A stretch of DNA of 64,000 nucleotides. Origin: Flavobacteriales bacterium UBA852 (GTDB lineage Bacteria > Bacteroidota > Bacteroidia > Flavobacteriales_E > Vicingaceae). The stretch's first letter is position 1; each line of letters opens with the position of its first letter. The position numbers were made by a program, and so were the translations under genes. Under the pieces are notes generated by a model, which saw only the letters and a program-made list of their open reading frames with translations, was not told the origin of the DNA and searched no databases. The stretch is from assembly GCA_002295925.1 (NCBI GenBank), contig DBGO01000002.1, forward strand, positions 62,001 through 126,000, read 5' to 3'. Positions 34,400-42,912 of the stretch are shown piece after piece.

Positions 34400-35795
34400 A
34401 CATATCACCCATTTTATTGCCGTTTTATTGTTTTCAACGCTTTTTGGCATAAATGCCAATGCGCAAACAATGCATTATGATGAATTTATTTCTATTGTCA
34501 AAAAACATCATCCGTTGGCCAAACAAGCAGAACTGCAATTAAATTATGGTGAGGCAAACTTGCAACAATCCAGAGGTTTGTTTGACCCGAAAATCATTTC
34601 GGAATTATCACAAAAATATTTTAATGAAAAACAATATTACAGTCATTTTAATGCCCAACTAAAAATTCCCACTTGGTTTGGCATTGAGCTTAAATCATTA
34701 TACGAAAACAACACAGGCATAAACCTGAACCCCGAGTTTAATACGCCATCAAAAGGTTTATTGGTTACCGGCGTAAGCGTTCCTTTGGCACAAGGATTAT
34801 TCATTGATAAACGCCGTGCCGAATTGTTTAAGGCAAAGAAATTTTTGGAAATATCCGAATACGAAAGGCAAATTTTATTGAATGAATTGATAAAACAAGC
34901 TTCGGTTGCCTATTGGGAATGGTTTAAGGCATATAATAAGCTAAAAGTATATGAAGAAATTGTTGATTTAGCCAAAAACCGTTTGGAATTTGTCAAAAAT
35001 GAAGCAATCATTGGTGAAAAACCAAACATTGATACATTAGAGGCATCTATTCAATACAATAACCGTTTGAACACACTGTTGGAAACACAACAACTCTATT
35101 ACGAAAAAACAAAATTGCTGGAAGTGTACTTATGGCAAGACGGTTTAATACCTATGGAATTAACTAAAAATGTTACGCCCGAAATCATCGATAACATATC
35201 CCCTTCAATCATTTTAGCCGATTCTGTCCGGTTAGATACAATTATCAATAATCATCCTAAATTGAACAAATTGCAAACTTACATTGAACAAAAAAATATT
35301 GATTTGCGCCTTTATCGAGAATATTTCAAACCTAAAATAAATTTAAATTACAACCCCATTGTAGAACCTTTGGACAATAATTTTCTAACACAATATTCAC
35401 TCTCAAATTACAAATGGGGAATAGACATTGCCTTACCTATTTTATACCGTAAAGAAAGAGGTTATGTGAACACCAAAAAATTAGAAATTAAAGACTATAA
35501 CCTTCAAAAAGAATATTTACGATTAGAATATTTTAAAACCATTCAAACATTTATAAATAACATAAATACTACCTATAAACGGTTTTCAATCAGCAATAAG
35601 TTAAGTGCCGACAGTTACCGGTTACTGATGAGTGAAAAAGAATTGTATGAAGCCGGCGAAAGTTCGCTATTTAAACTCAACTCGCGCGAAGTATATTTTA
35701 TGAAATACAAAACCGATTTGATCGATATTTTAACCGAAAATAAAAAAGCAGAAGTTTATTTTTATTATTACTCCGGAAATTTATTTAAACTTTAA
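34368..35795 (+). CDS. TolC-like outer-membrane efflux protein
   Basis: The first ATG (34368) overlaps the adaptor gene by 32 bases; a second in-frame ATG at 34383 is equally possible. A signal peptide (LLFSTLFGINANAQ) precedes two OEP-type repeats of long helices (e.g. DEFISIVKKHHPLAKQAELQLNYGEANLQQSRGLFDPKI and HPKLNKLQTYIEQKNIDLRLYREYFKPKI), the trimeric helical-barrel fold of TolC. The 475-residue length is usual. With the preceding two genes it makes a three-part export machine from the inner membrane to the cell exterior; the substrate is not encoded nearby. Confidence 0.92.
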   Translation: MIKRKMKLKNKHITHFIAVLLFSTLFGINANAQTMHYDEFISIVKKHHPLAKQAELQLNYGEANLQQSRGLFDPKIISELSQKYFNEKQYYSHFNAQLKIPTWFGIELKSLYENNTGINLNPEFNTPSKGLLVTGVSVPLAQGLFIDKRRAELFKAKKFLEISEYERQILLNELIKQASVAYWEWFKAYNKLKVYEEIVDLAKNRLEFVKNEAIIGEKPNIDTLEASIQYNNRLNTLLETQQLYYEKTKLLEVYLWQDGLIPMELTKNVTPEIIDNISPSIILADSVRLDTIINNHPKLNKLQTYIEQKNIDLRLYREYFKPKINLNYNPIVEPLDNNFLTQYSLSNYKWGIDIALPILYRKERGYVNTKKLEIKDYNLQKEYLRLEYFKTIQTFINNINTTYKRFSISNKLSADSYRLLMSEKELYEAGESSLFKLNSREVYFMKYKTDLIDILTENKKAEVYFYYYSGNLFKL

Positions 35796-35817
35796 ATTAT
35801 AAGTAAATTGTATTATT

Positions 35818-36435
35818 ATGAAAACGCTGACAAAAGAACAACAAGAAAAATTAACACCAAAAGAAGCATTTGATTTGTTAAAAAAAGGTCACGAACGATT
35901 TTTGGAAAACACCAAAATGCACCGTGATTTGTATGAAGCCATAGAGCACACCAAAGAAGCACAACATCCGTTTGCCATTATTCTGTCTTGTATCGACTCG
36001 CGCGTACCGATTGAAATTGTTTTTGACCAAGCTTTTGGCGATGTATTTGTTGCCCGCATTGCCGGAAATGTTATTAACGACGATATATTGGGCAGTATCG
36101 AATATGCCGTAAAAGTAGTAGGCGTGAAATTGGTATTTGTTTTAGGACACACCAACTGTGGCGCTGTTGCCGGTGCGGTAAGTGATATTGAAATGGGACA
36201 TATTACCGGGTTGGTCAGTAAAATAAAACCGGCAATATTTGAAGCCAAACAACACGGCGAAGATTTGCCTTACACAAAATTCGAAGACAAAGTATCACAC
36301 GTAAATGTAGAGATGGTAAAGAAACAATTGTTTCAACGCAGTAAAATTGTTAATGAATTTTTAGAGAGCGGAAAAATAGCCCTAAAAGGCGGGGTTTATG
36401 ATGTTAATTCGGGAAAAGTAAACTTCTTGGATTAA
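35818..36435 (+). CDS. Beta-class carbonic anhydrase
   Basis: A 205-residue cytoplasmic zinc enzyme interconverting CO2 and bicarbonate. The zinc ligands and catalytic dyad are visible: SCIDSRVP (Cys58 with Asp60/Arg62), and HTNCGAVAGA (His and Cys ligands about 55 residues later). The segment VFVARIAGNVI is typical of the family. It ends the SulP-ABC-HlyD-TolC operon 22 bases after the TolC-like gene and is closed by a strong bidirectional terminator. The pairing with SulP suggests bicarbonate supply or pH homeostasis; why an ABC exporter sits between them is not explained. Confidence 0.94.
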   Translation: MKTLTKEQQEKLTPKEAFDLLKKGHERFLENTKMHRDLYEAIEHTKEAQHPFAIILSCIDSRVPIEIVFDQAFGDVFVARIAGNVINDDILGSIEYAVKVVGVKLVFVLGHTNCGAVAGAVSDIEMGHITGLVSKIKPAIFEAKQHGEDLPYTKFEDKVSHVNVEMVKKQLFQRSKIVNEFLESGKIALKGGVYDVNSGKVNFLD

Positions 36436-36459
36436 TTTTAAGCATCATACTACTTAAAT

Positions 36460-36498
36460 AATAATGATTGCTAGAGATAATAAATAGCAATCATTATT
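36460..36498. terminator. Bidirectional terminator between carbonic anhydrase and C10 peptidase genes
   Basis: A 14-bp perfect stem (arms centred on AATGATTGCTA and TAGCAATCATT) with an 11-base loop is flanked by A/T-rich ends, T-rich on both strands. It separates convergent genes. Confidence 0.85.
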
Positions 36499-36503
36499 TT
36501 TTA

Positions 36504-38036
36504 TTAATTTTCAACTATAACTTTTTCTGTTATAGTTTTATTTCTAAAAATAAATTCAATAAAATAAAGTCCGCTTTTTTTATTAGATAAATCTAACAAA
36601 TAATTTCTATTACTATATATATTTTTGATTAAAATCAATTTACCCTGATAATTATATATATTAATTTGATTAGGAATATCATTTATATTATTATTGAAAG
36701 AAATATTTATTAAACCATTTGAAGGAACAGGATATATATTGTATAATTCAATGTTATTACGTTTATCATTATTTTTCACTTCAGTTGCAAGGCCATCTTG
36801 ATAAATAACTAAAGTATCAGAGTAAACCCCTCCTGTAATATATATATACCCTATTCTTTGACTTCCACTATTATTTGAAGTTGTAACATTAATTATTGAA
36901 GTTCCTGTAGCGCTTGTCGGTGTATAACTTATCCATGAATTCGGACAAGAAGAATTCCATGCCGCCCAACTTAAATATTCTACATTTGCATTTTGAGAAC
37001 CTCCGGATGCCGTAAAAAATAATGTGTCAGGTGATAATTTCAAAGGTGAAGCTTCCTGCTTTACAACAATAGTATCTGTATCATTTGTATTTTGGATATA
37101 AATATATCCGTATCTTACTTTACCATTATTTAACAATGCTGAAAAAGTACTTCCGTTAGATTGGTCAAAATAACCGGCATTACCTGAAGTTGTATCCAAA
37201 CTAATCCAAGGGGTAGGTGTACTCATTGACCAATTTAACAATGATGTAAACTCAATAGTATTATTAGTACTTGAATTTGACGGAATTATTATTGTATCTT
37301 GAGCGGTTTCTAAATTACCATTTACGGGCCTGATGTTAAGTATAAAAATATGAGGTGTTGCATTTCCTGCTGGAATATTTACATTTGTTAATGCATAATA
37401 TCCGTCATAAACTCCTCCCCATCCAAAATTACAGTGTACTTCATCGGCTGCATTATATCCGTCAATAATATAAAAATGGTTTAATGTATTACTTTTAACA
37501 AAAACGGGTCTACCTGCATTTAATTCAGATTTTATTGAATCTAAAATTTCTGAATACGATTGAATAAGGTAGTTCATATTATACATTCTTGGTGTATATT
37601 TAAAATGTTTTTTTAAAGGTTTTGAATCAAAAAAAGATGTTGAGTTGGTTCCGCTCCAATTCATATTTAATGCAATACCTAAATGATACATTAATTTTGC
37701 TACCTCCGGATTTGAAGATGTAACATTGTTTGGCATAGCACTGTAATTATATGTTTGCAACGAAAAATCTACACAATGCGTGGAATAAGCAGCTATAGTA
37801 TTACAATGCGAACCCATTCCGGTAATCGGATATGAATAGTATTTTAAAATTTGAGCCCACCCGGTCGCATTACAACCTGTATAAGTATGCCCACATGAAC
37901 CTCCCGAGCTTGCCACGGGACAATCTGCATTATAATAACATGTTTGATTCCAAGTTGTTGAAAGTAAAGGAGATACTTGGGCTAATAATCTAATATTTAC
38001 ATAAATCAATAAAAATAATATAATTTTTGTTTTCAT
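36504..38036 (-). CDS. T9SS-exported C10 (streptopain-type) cysteine peptidase with BACON-like domains
   Basis: A 510-residue secreted protein. A signal peptide of about 19 residues ends near RLLAQ. The catalytic domain begins directly after it: nucleophile Cys55 in TGCNATGWAQILKYY (family pattern GCVATAxAQI), catalytic His187 in NHFYIIDGYN and the HCNFGWGGVYDGYYAL block. The usual long inhibitory prodomain of SpeB-like peptidases is absent, and six cysteines lie in residues 33-88. Two BACON-type beta-sandwiches follow (about 260-335, 340-420; WSMSTPTPWISLDTTSG, WNSSCPNSWISYTPTSATG), then a T9SS type A sorting domain (YNIYPVPSNGLINISF to the end). It is likely an extracellular protease; BACON domains suggest glycan or protein binding. 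Confidence 0.9.
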   Translation of the reverse strand: MKTKIILFLLIYVNIRLLAQVSPLLSTTWNQTCYYNADCPVASSGGSCGHTYTGCNATGWAQILKYYSYPITGMGSHCNTIAAYSTHCVDFSLQTYNYSAMPNNVTSSNPEVAKLMYHLGIALNMNWSGTNSTSFFDSKPLKKHFKYTPRMYNMNYLIQSYSEILDSIKSELNAGRPVFVKSNTLNHFYIIDGYNAADEVHCNFGWGGVYDGYYALTNVNIPAGNATPHIFILNIRPVNGNLETAQDTIIIPSNSSTNNTIEFTSLLNWSMSTPTPWISLDTTSGNAGYFDQSNGSTFSALLNNGKVRYGYIYIQNTNDTDTIVVKQEASPLKLSPDTLFFTASGGSQNANVEYLSWAAWNSSCPNSWISYTPTSATGTSIINVTTSNNSGSQRIGYIYITGGVYSDTLVIYQDGLATEVKNNDKRNNIELYNIYPVPSNGLINISFNNNINDIPNQINIYNYQGKLILIKNIYSNRNYLLDLSNKKSGLYFIEFIFRNKTITEKVIVEN

Positions 38037-38066
38037 TGGGTTTAAATTTTTTTAAATCTATATTAC

Positions 38067-39287
38067 CTAAAAAGCAGCCAACAACAAACCAATATCTTTA
38101 TAAGGTAAACTAAACATCTCGCCCAAATATTTATTGGTAAGCATTCCTTTGTATATATAAATTCCGTTTCGTATTCCGGGGTATTTTCTTATCATTCCTT
38201 CTACTCCGCCTTCTTCGCCGGCATCTATTAAGGTAGGTGCAAAAATATTACTCAAAGCCAACGAAGCGGTTTTGGCAACCCGCGAAGCGATATTGGGCAC
38301 ACAATAGTGCACAACACCATACTTGGTAAATGTTGGGTTTTCGTGCGATGTTACTTCCGAGGTTTCAATGCATCCGCCTTTGTCGATACTTACATCTACA
38401 ATTACCGAACCGGGTTTCATTTCACTCACCATATTTTCGGTAACTACTATAGGCGTTCTTCCTTCTACGGCACGTAAAGCACCTATAACAACATCGGCAT
38501 TTTTTAGTGCGCGCTGGAGTTCTTTTGGCTGAATAACTGAGGTAAATATCCGTGTTCCGATAGCATTTTGCAAACGACGCAACTTATGTGTGCTGTTATC
38601 AAACACCTTTACAGATGCTCCCAATCCAAGTGACGAACGAGCGGCAAACTCCCCTACTGTTCCGGCGCCTATTATCACTACTTCGGTAGGTGCAACACCG
38701 GAAATTCCTCCAAACATTAAACCTTGTCCTTTGTTAATGTTACTCAACAATTCGGCAGCAATCAACACGCCTGTATTTCCGGCAATTTCACTCATTGCAC
38801 GCACAATTGGGTAAATACCATCGGTATCTTTTATGTAATCATACGCCAATGCCGTAATTTTTTTCCGCATCAGCTTTTGTAAAAAATTCTTGGGTTGAAC
38901 CGGCAATTGTAAGGCAGAAATCAGCGTTTGTCCGTGTTGCATCAACTCAATTTCTTCCAGTTTGGGCGGCTCTACTTTTAAAATTAATCCGGCTTTATAA
39001 ACTTCCTCGGGCGAATATACAATTTGAGCGCCGGCTTCACTGTAATCGGCATCTTGATAACTGGCACCCACACCTGCTTTAGTTTCTATAAGTACTTCGT
39101 GCCCGTTGTTTACCAACAAAGCAACCGCTTCGGGAACCAACGCTACACGTTTTTCTTGCAACGATATTTCTTTGGGAACACCAATAGAAAGCGAGCCTTT
39201 TTTTCGGGCTACTTCAAGCATTTCTTCTTGCGGCATAAAACCTTCCGCAATGGATTTTAATACGTCATCAGGTGTTGTCATCATCAA
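38067..39287 (-). CDS. ald: Alanine dehydrogenase (NAD+-dependent)
   Basis: It deaminates L-alanine to pyruvate and ammonium with NAD+. N-terminal blocks SIGVPKEISLQEKRVALVPEAV and GHEVLIETKAGVGASYQDADY are followed by the Rossmann fold VVIIGAGTVGEFAARSSLGLGASVKVFDNS and SVIVDVSIDKGGCIETSE, with the proton-transfer lysine/histidine region in the first domain. At 406 residues it is slightly longer than the usual about 370, with a 28-residue N-terminal extension typical of the Bacteroidota alanine dehydrogenase/PNT group; a transhydrogenase alpha role is less likely because the beta subunit is missing. Three successive Met codons make the exact start uncertain. Its start overlaps the tsaE 3' end by 20 bases. 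Confidence 0.88.
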   Translation of the reverse strand: MMMTTPDDVLKSIAEGFMPQEEMLEVARKKGSLSIGVPKEISLQEKRVALVPEAVALLVNNGHEVLIETKAGVGASYQDADYSEAGAQIVYSPEEVYKAGLILKVEPPKLEEIELMQHGQTLISALQLPVQPKNFLQKLMRKKITALAYDYIKDTDGIYPIVRAMSEIAGNTGVLIAAELLSNINKGQGLMFGGISGVAPTEVVIIGAGTVGEFAARSSLGLGASVKVFDNSTHKLRRLQNAIGTRIFTSVIQPKELQRALKNADVVIGALRAVEGRTPIVVTENMVSEMKPGSVIVDVSIDKGGCIETSEVTSHENPTFTKYGVVHYCVPNIASRVAKTASLALSNIFAPTLIDAGEEGGVEGMIRKYPGIRNGIYIYKGMLTNKYLGEMFSLPYKDIGLLLAAF

Positions 39288-39705
39288 TTTGTAAAGTTAT
39301 TGTTCGCGAATTATCTGAATTTATTTTAAAGATAATATTTAAGTTCGAATGCGGCAAAAGATTCGGAATTTTTTCGGGCCATTCTATCAGACATATATTT
39401 CCGGAATAAAGATACTCGTCAAAACCTATGTGAATGGCTTCTTCTTCATCTTCTATTCTGTAAAAATCAAAATGATAGATGGTTTCATCGTTTTTGGTCA
39501 GGTATTCATTTACAAGAGAAAAAGTAGGACTGGTTACATTGTCAAATACACCTGCTTTTACACAAAAATTTTTTATCAGTGTGGTTTTTCCGGCACCCAT
39601 TTCGCCATAAAAAAGCCAACTTTTGGGCAATTTATTCTTGTGTTGCAACAAATAATCACTTACTTCACTTAACTGTTCCTCGTTTTGTATGCGAAAGGAT
39701 TTCAT
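39268..39705 (-). CDS. tsaE: tRNA threonylcarbamoyladenosine biosynthesis ATPase TsaE
   Basis: TsaE is the small ATPase required with TsaB, TsaC and TsaD to make t6A37 in ANN-decoding tRNAs. Walker A GEMGAGKTTLIK (about residues 34-44), SPTFSLVNEY and the Walker B-like YHFDFYRIEDEEE are diagnostic, and the C-terminal CLIEWPEKIPNLLP motif is present. Its length of 145 residues is normal. It lies between the HAD hydrolase and ald genes, overlapping the latter, in a leftward set of five. Confidence 0.95.
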   Translation of the reverse strand: MKSFRIQNEEQLSEVSDYLLQHKNKLPKSWLFYGEMGAGKTTLIKNFCVKAGVFDNVTSPTFSLVNEYLTKNDETIYHFDFYRIEDEEEAIHIGFDEYLYSGNICLIEWPEKIPNLLPHSNLNIIFKINSDNSRTITLQIDDDNT

Positions 39706-39725
39706 AATAACAAATTTAAGGCAAA

Positions 39726-40430
39726 TTATAATAACGATTTAAGTTCAGACAGATGTGTAATTTCAAAGGTAGGTTTAAAATTATGCCTTATTTCTTTCGG
39801 GTTGAACAATATTTGCGGAATTCCCACGGCTGCTGCCCCTTTGATATCTGCTTCAATATTGTCGCCAATCATTACAGATTCAGAGGGTTCGGCTTTTACT
39901 TTTTTGAGTAAATAATGAAATATTTCGGGATTGGGTTTATTTACTCCAACATCTTCTGACAAAACAATCTCTTTGAAAAACCCGACTATTTTACTGTTTT
40001 TCAGTTTAATATGCTGCACTTCTCTAAACCCGTTAGAGATAATATGTAAATCGTATTTTTTGTTTAAATATTCCAATACCTCAACCGCTCCGGGAAATAA
40101 TGCGGTTTTGTACGGCGAATGATTGACATAATAATCCGCCATTTGCTCTGCCAATAAAGGACTGGAATAGTCAAAAGCCAAAAGGGTTTTGTAAAATCGT
40201 TGCACACGTAATTCGTTCTTTGTTACTTTATTTTCGCGGTAGTCTACCCACAATAAATCATTGATTTGCTTGTATTTTTTTAGAAATTTTTCGAAAGAAA
40301 CATTTATCAACTCGGGTAATTCAAACTTATCAAACATTTCGTGCAAGGTAGTTTGCGAGTTGGTTTCAAAATCCCACAACGTATGGTCTAAATCAAAAAA
40401 TACGTGCTTGATATGTTGTAATTGTTCCAT
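39726..40430 (-). CDS. HAD-superfamily hydrolase, YjjG-like (noncanonical pyrimidine nucleotidase)
   Basis: A 234-residue cytoplasmic phosphatase. HAD motif I VFFDLDHTLWDF, motif II ISNGF, the Lys of motif III near QHIKLKNS and motif IV SVMIGDNIEADIKGA are all present. The pattern DLDHTLWDFETNSQTTL with the helical cap is that of the YjjG family, which removes noncanonical nucleotides; the neighbouring upp gene (uracil salvage) suits a pyrimidine role but does not prove it. The open frame extends 13 residues further (to 40469) into the upstream gene; the ATG at 40430 is a better start. Confidence 0.88.
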   Translation of the reverse strand: MEQLQHIKHVFFDLDHTLWDFETNSQTTLHEMFDKFELPELINVSFEKFLKKYKQINDLLWVDYRENKVTKNELRVQRFYKTLLAFDYSSPLLAEQMADYYVNHSPYKTALFPGAVEVLEYLNKKYDLHIISNGFREVQHIKLKNSKIVGFFKEIVLSEDVGVNKPNPEIFHYLLKKVKAEPSESVMIGDNIEADIKGAAAVGIPQILFNPKEIRHNFKPTFEITHLSELKSLL

Positions 40431-40431
40431 T

Positions 40432-40869
40432 TTACGATTTATAATAAATTGACAGTACAGGCAAAACAAATGACCAAAAAACTACTGCGCCAATAAGGTA
40501 AAATAATACTTTATATGAAAAACGGTAATAACGAGCGGCAATAATACATCCAACCGGTATGGAAAGTAACACCGGTGTAATGAGTGCCAAACCTATCAAT
40601 CCGTACTTTTTACGGATTTTCACAATAAAACGATTGGTTTTTGTAAATTTTTTGGGCTGTTTTTTTGAATTTCTAAAAGCTTTCCATTTGAGCATTATCC
40701 ATTCGCCAAAAAAATAAAAAGCTACAACACCCATTGTGCCGCCAAACATAAGAATAGCAACCGTTTCCCAATAGCCAAACCCTTTGTTAAATAACATATA
40801 ACCAACAGCCAATGCAAATTTCACACTGCTCAGCAACAGTAATACAACAATTTCAATGATTTTATCCAT
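40432..40869 (-). CDS. Small polytopic membrane protein, Sm_multidrug_ex/DedA-like
   Basis: A 145-residue protein with about four hydrophobic helices and a basic loop in the middle (KAFRNSKKQPKKFTKTNRF). The segment KKYGLIGLALITPVLLSIPVGCIIAARYYRF, a re-entrant GxxxP pattern, resembles the small multidrug export protein and DedA-like families, but I am not certain which. It is conserved in many Bacteroidota as a gene next to housekeeping functions (family knowledge). Nine bases separate it from upp, and it is likely in that leftward operon. Confidence 0.75.
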   Translation of the reverse strand: MDKIIEIVVLLLLSSVKFALAVGYMLFNKGFGYWETVAILMFGGTMGVVAFYFFGEWIMLKWKAFRNSKKQPKKFTKTNRFIVKIRKKYGLIGLALITPVLLSIPVGCIIAARYYRFSYKVLFYLIGAVVFWSFVLPVLSIYYKS

Positions 40870-40877
40870 AAAGAATG

Positions 40878-41528
40878 TTATTCTTTACTTCCGAATGCTA
40901 AATCGCCGGCATCACCCAAACCGGGAACGATATATGCTTGTGCCGTAAGCTCATCATCTATTGCGCCTACGTAAAATTTAGTGTTTTCGGGCAAATTTCG
41001 TTTGGCGTATTCCAATCCTTGCACACTTGCCAAGGCGGCAACCACAAAAATTTGTTTGGGTGTTCCTCTGTGCAATAAAGCTTTGTAGGTAACAACCATT
41101 GATGAACCGGTTGCCAACATTGGGTCAGAAATAATTACTGTTCGCCCTTCTAACGAGGGACTTGCCAAATATTCCAACTCAATTTCAAACGTTCCGTCTT
41201 TTTCGTGTTTGCGGTAAGCGGATACAAACGTATTGTCCGCTTTATCAAAATAATTCAATAAACCTTGATGCAAGGGCAACCCGGCACGTAAAATAGTAGC
41301 CAACACAGGTTGTTCTTTCAAAACATTCATTTTAGCTACACCCAAAGGTGTTGTTACTTCAATTTCTTCATATTCAAGCTGTTTGCTTAACTCATAAGCA
41401 AATACTTCGCCCATACGTTCCAAGTTTCTGCGAAAACGCATTCGGTCGCCTTGAATATTTACATCACGAATTTCTCGAACAAATTCATTAAACAAACTGT
41501 TTTGTGCACCAAGATTAACTACTTTCAT
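40878..41528 (-). CDS. upp: Uracil phosphoribosyltransferase
   Basis: It salvages uracil to UMP with PRPP. The PRPP loop VIISDPMLATGSSMV (about residues 130-144) and the C-terminal uracil-binding PGLGDAGDLAFG are clear; NPVRAGLPLHQGL-type block ILRAGLPLHQGLLNYF is also typical. Length 216 residues. It is the first gene of the leftward set upp, membrane protein, HAD hydrolase, tsaE, ald. The 134 bases upstream separate it from the divergent ECF-sigma locus. No clear promoter was identified for this side. Confidence 0.95.
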   Translation of the reverse strand: MKVVNLGAQNSLFNEFVREIRDVNIQGDRMRFRRNLERMGEVFAYELSKQLEYEEIEVTTPLGVAKMNVLKEQPVLATILRAGLPLHQGLLNYFDKADNTFVSAYRKHEKDGTFEIELEYLASPSLEGRTVIISDPMLATGSSMVVTYKALLHRGTPKQIFVVAALASVQGLEYAKRNLPENTKFYVGAIDDELTAQAYIVPGLGDAGDLAFGSKE

Positions 41529-41614
41529 TTGACAGATTTTACAGGGTATAAAATTAACCCGATTTTTTGCAATTAAAAAATAAATACCATTTATAAGATA
41601 ATTTTATCTGAAAT

Positions 41615-41642
41615 TTCCAACCTTTTGATTTTTTTTACTACT
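41615..41642 (+). promoter_or_regulatory. Putative ECF-sigma promoter before the lipoprotein-sigma operon
   Basis: TTCCAACC (41615-41622), a 15-base T-rich spacer and CTACT (41638-41642) match the element at 44335-44362 in spacing and content. AACC is the kind of -35 core ECF sigma factors recognise. The ATG follows 20 bases after CTACT. Confidence 0.6.
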
Positions 41643-41662
41643 ATTATAATAAAGTAGTTACT

Positions 41663-42355
41663 ATGAAAACAATTTTACCACTTTTACTTGGCATTCTTGT
41701 ATTTACCTTTACAGGATGCAACAAAAAAAAGAAAGAATTAAAAATTCCTACTGATGTTGCCATGAAAATGGACATTAACAGAAGTCAAAGTCCTTCTAAC
41801 GGTGTGCGCTTTACTTCCGGAAAAATATTTCTATCGGATTTTAGTGTAGAAGGAGAAAGAGAAGAAGGAGAAGATATTGCTTTTACCAAAACATTTTCCG
41901 GTGGTTTGTGGATAAATTTTGACAGGAATAAAATTATTTCATCGCTTGATTTTGATATACCGCAAGGAAATTATTACCGTTTAGAAATAGATTTTTCAAC
42001 CAAATACAATAATGGAAATAACACTATAGAGCTAAATGGCACTTATACAGATTCTACCGGCGTATCCATACCATTAATTTTTGAATATAATTCGGAAGAA
42101 AACTTTGAAATTGAAGGCGAAAGTGATGATGGAAGTGCAACAATCATATTAGATAAAAACAACCCCGAAACAACCTTAATCTTATTAGACCCGGTATATT
42201 GGTTTGAAGTAATTTCTACCAATGCTCTAAATAATGCTGATAAAACAACCATAGACAATCAGCAAGTAATACTGATAAATAGAGATGTTAACAGCGACAT
42301 ATACGATAATATTGTAGATAGAATTGATGACGGTAATATGGCTATTTGGGACTAA
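41663..42355 (+). CDS. Lipoprotein of the ECF-sigma locus, unknown function
   Basis: A 230-residue protein with a signal peptide and lipobox FTGC (Cys19) followed by NKKKKEL, so it is a lipid-anchored envelope protein. The mature part is beta-rich and acidic, with regular stretches such as GGLWINFDRNKIISSLDFDIPQGNYYRLEIDF, reminiscent of DUF4382-like lipoproteins, but I cannot assign the family. Its stop overlaps the sigma-factor ATG by one base (TAATG), so it is co-translated with the sigma gene, which suggests a sensing or regulatory link. The putative sigma promoter precedes it. Confidence 0.85.
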   Translation: MKTILPLLLGILVFTFTGCNKKKKELKIPTDVAMKMDINRSQSPSNGVRFTSGKIFLSDFSVEGEREEGEDIAFTKTFSGGLWINFDRNKIISSLDFDIPQGNYYRLEIDFSTKYNNGNNTIELNGTYTDSTGVSIPLIFEYNSEENFEIEGESDDGSATIILDKNNPETTLILLDPVYWFEVISTNALNNADKTTIDNQQVILINRDVNSDIYDNIVDRIDDGNMAIWD

Positions 42356-42912
42356 TGAACAGGTATAAAGAAAATAAAATATCGGAAAAGGAACTAATTG
42401 AGCATTGCATAGCGGATGACAGAAAATATCAAGAGATATTTTATAAGCGTTTTGCTCCCACTATGTATCGAATCTGTCAAAATTATGCAACAGACAGAGA
42501 TGAAGCTATGGATTTTTTACAAGAAGGATTCATTGCAGTATTTGATAATTTGCATAAATACCGGTTTGAAGGCTCTTTAGAAGGATGGATAAAAAAAGTG
42601 ATTATTTATAAAATTATTGATTTGCTGCGGGGGAAAAAAAGATATTATGAAGCATTGGCTAAAATGGACAACGAACAATTTGACGAACAAGAAGAATTTG
42701 AATTGGAAAATGCACAAATTTCAGCCGAAAAGATAAAAAACTTAGTAAACAACTTACCCGAAAAAGCATCGCTGGTTTTAAAATTATATGCTTTGGAAGG
42801 TTATACCCATAAAGAAATAGCAGAAATCTTAAACATTTCGGTAGGAACATCAAAATCTCAACTCAACAGAGCCAGAAAAATGCTAAAAGCTGCTTTGATT
42901 AATATAAAATAA
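42355..42912 (+). CDS. ECF RNA polymerase sigma factor
   Basis: A 185-residue ECF sigma factor. Region 2 spans about 20-95 (YATDRDEAMDFLQEGFIAVFDNLHKYRFEGSLEGWIKKVIIYKIIDLLR) and region 4 about 125-180 (LPEKASLVLKLYALEGYTHKEIAEILNISVGTSKSQLNRARKML, with a helix-turn-helix). The longer frame begins at a TTG at 42346; the ATG at 42355 in TAATG overlap with the lipoprotein stop is the better start. The stop overlaps the start of the next gene by one base (42912). It is expected to be held by the downstream membrane protein and to recognise the TTCCAACC-type element that stands before both lipoprotein genes of this locus. Confidence 0.93.
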   Translation: MNRYKENKISEKELIEHCIADDRKYQEIFYKRFAPTMYRICQNYATDRDEAMDFLQEGFIAVFDNLHKYRFEGSLEGWIKKVIIYKIIDLLRGKKRYYEALAKMDNEQFDEQEEFELENAQISAEKIKNLVNNLPEKASLVLKLYALEGYTHKEIAEILNISVGTSKSQLNRARKMLKAALINIK

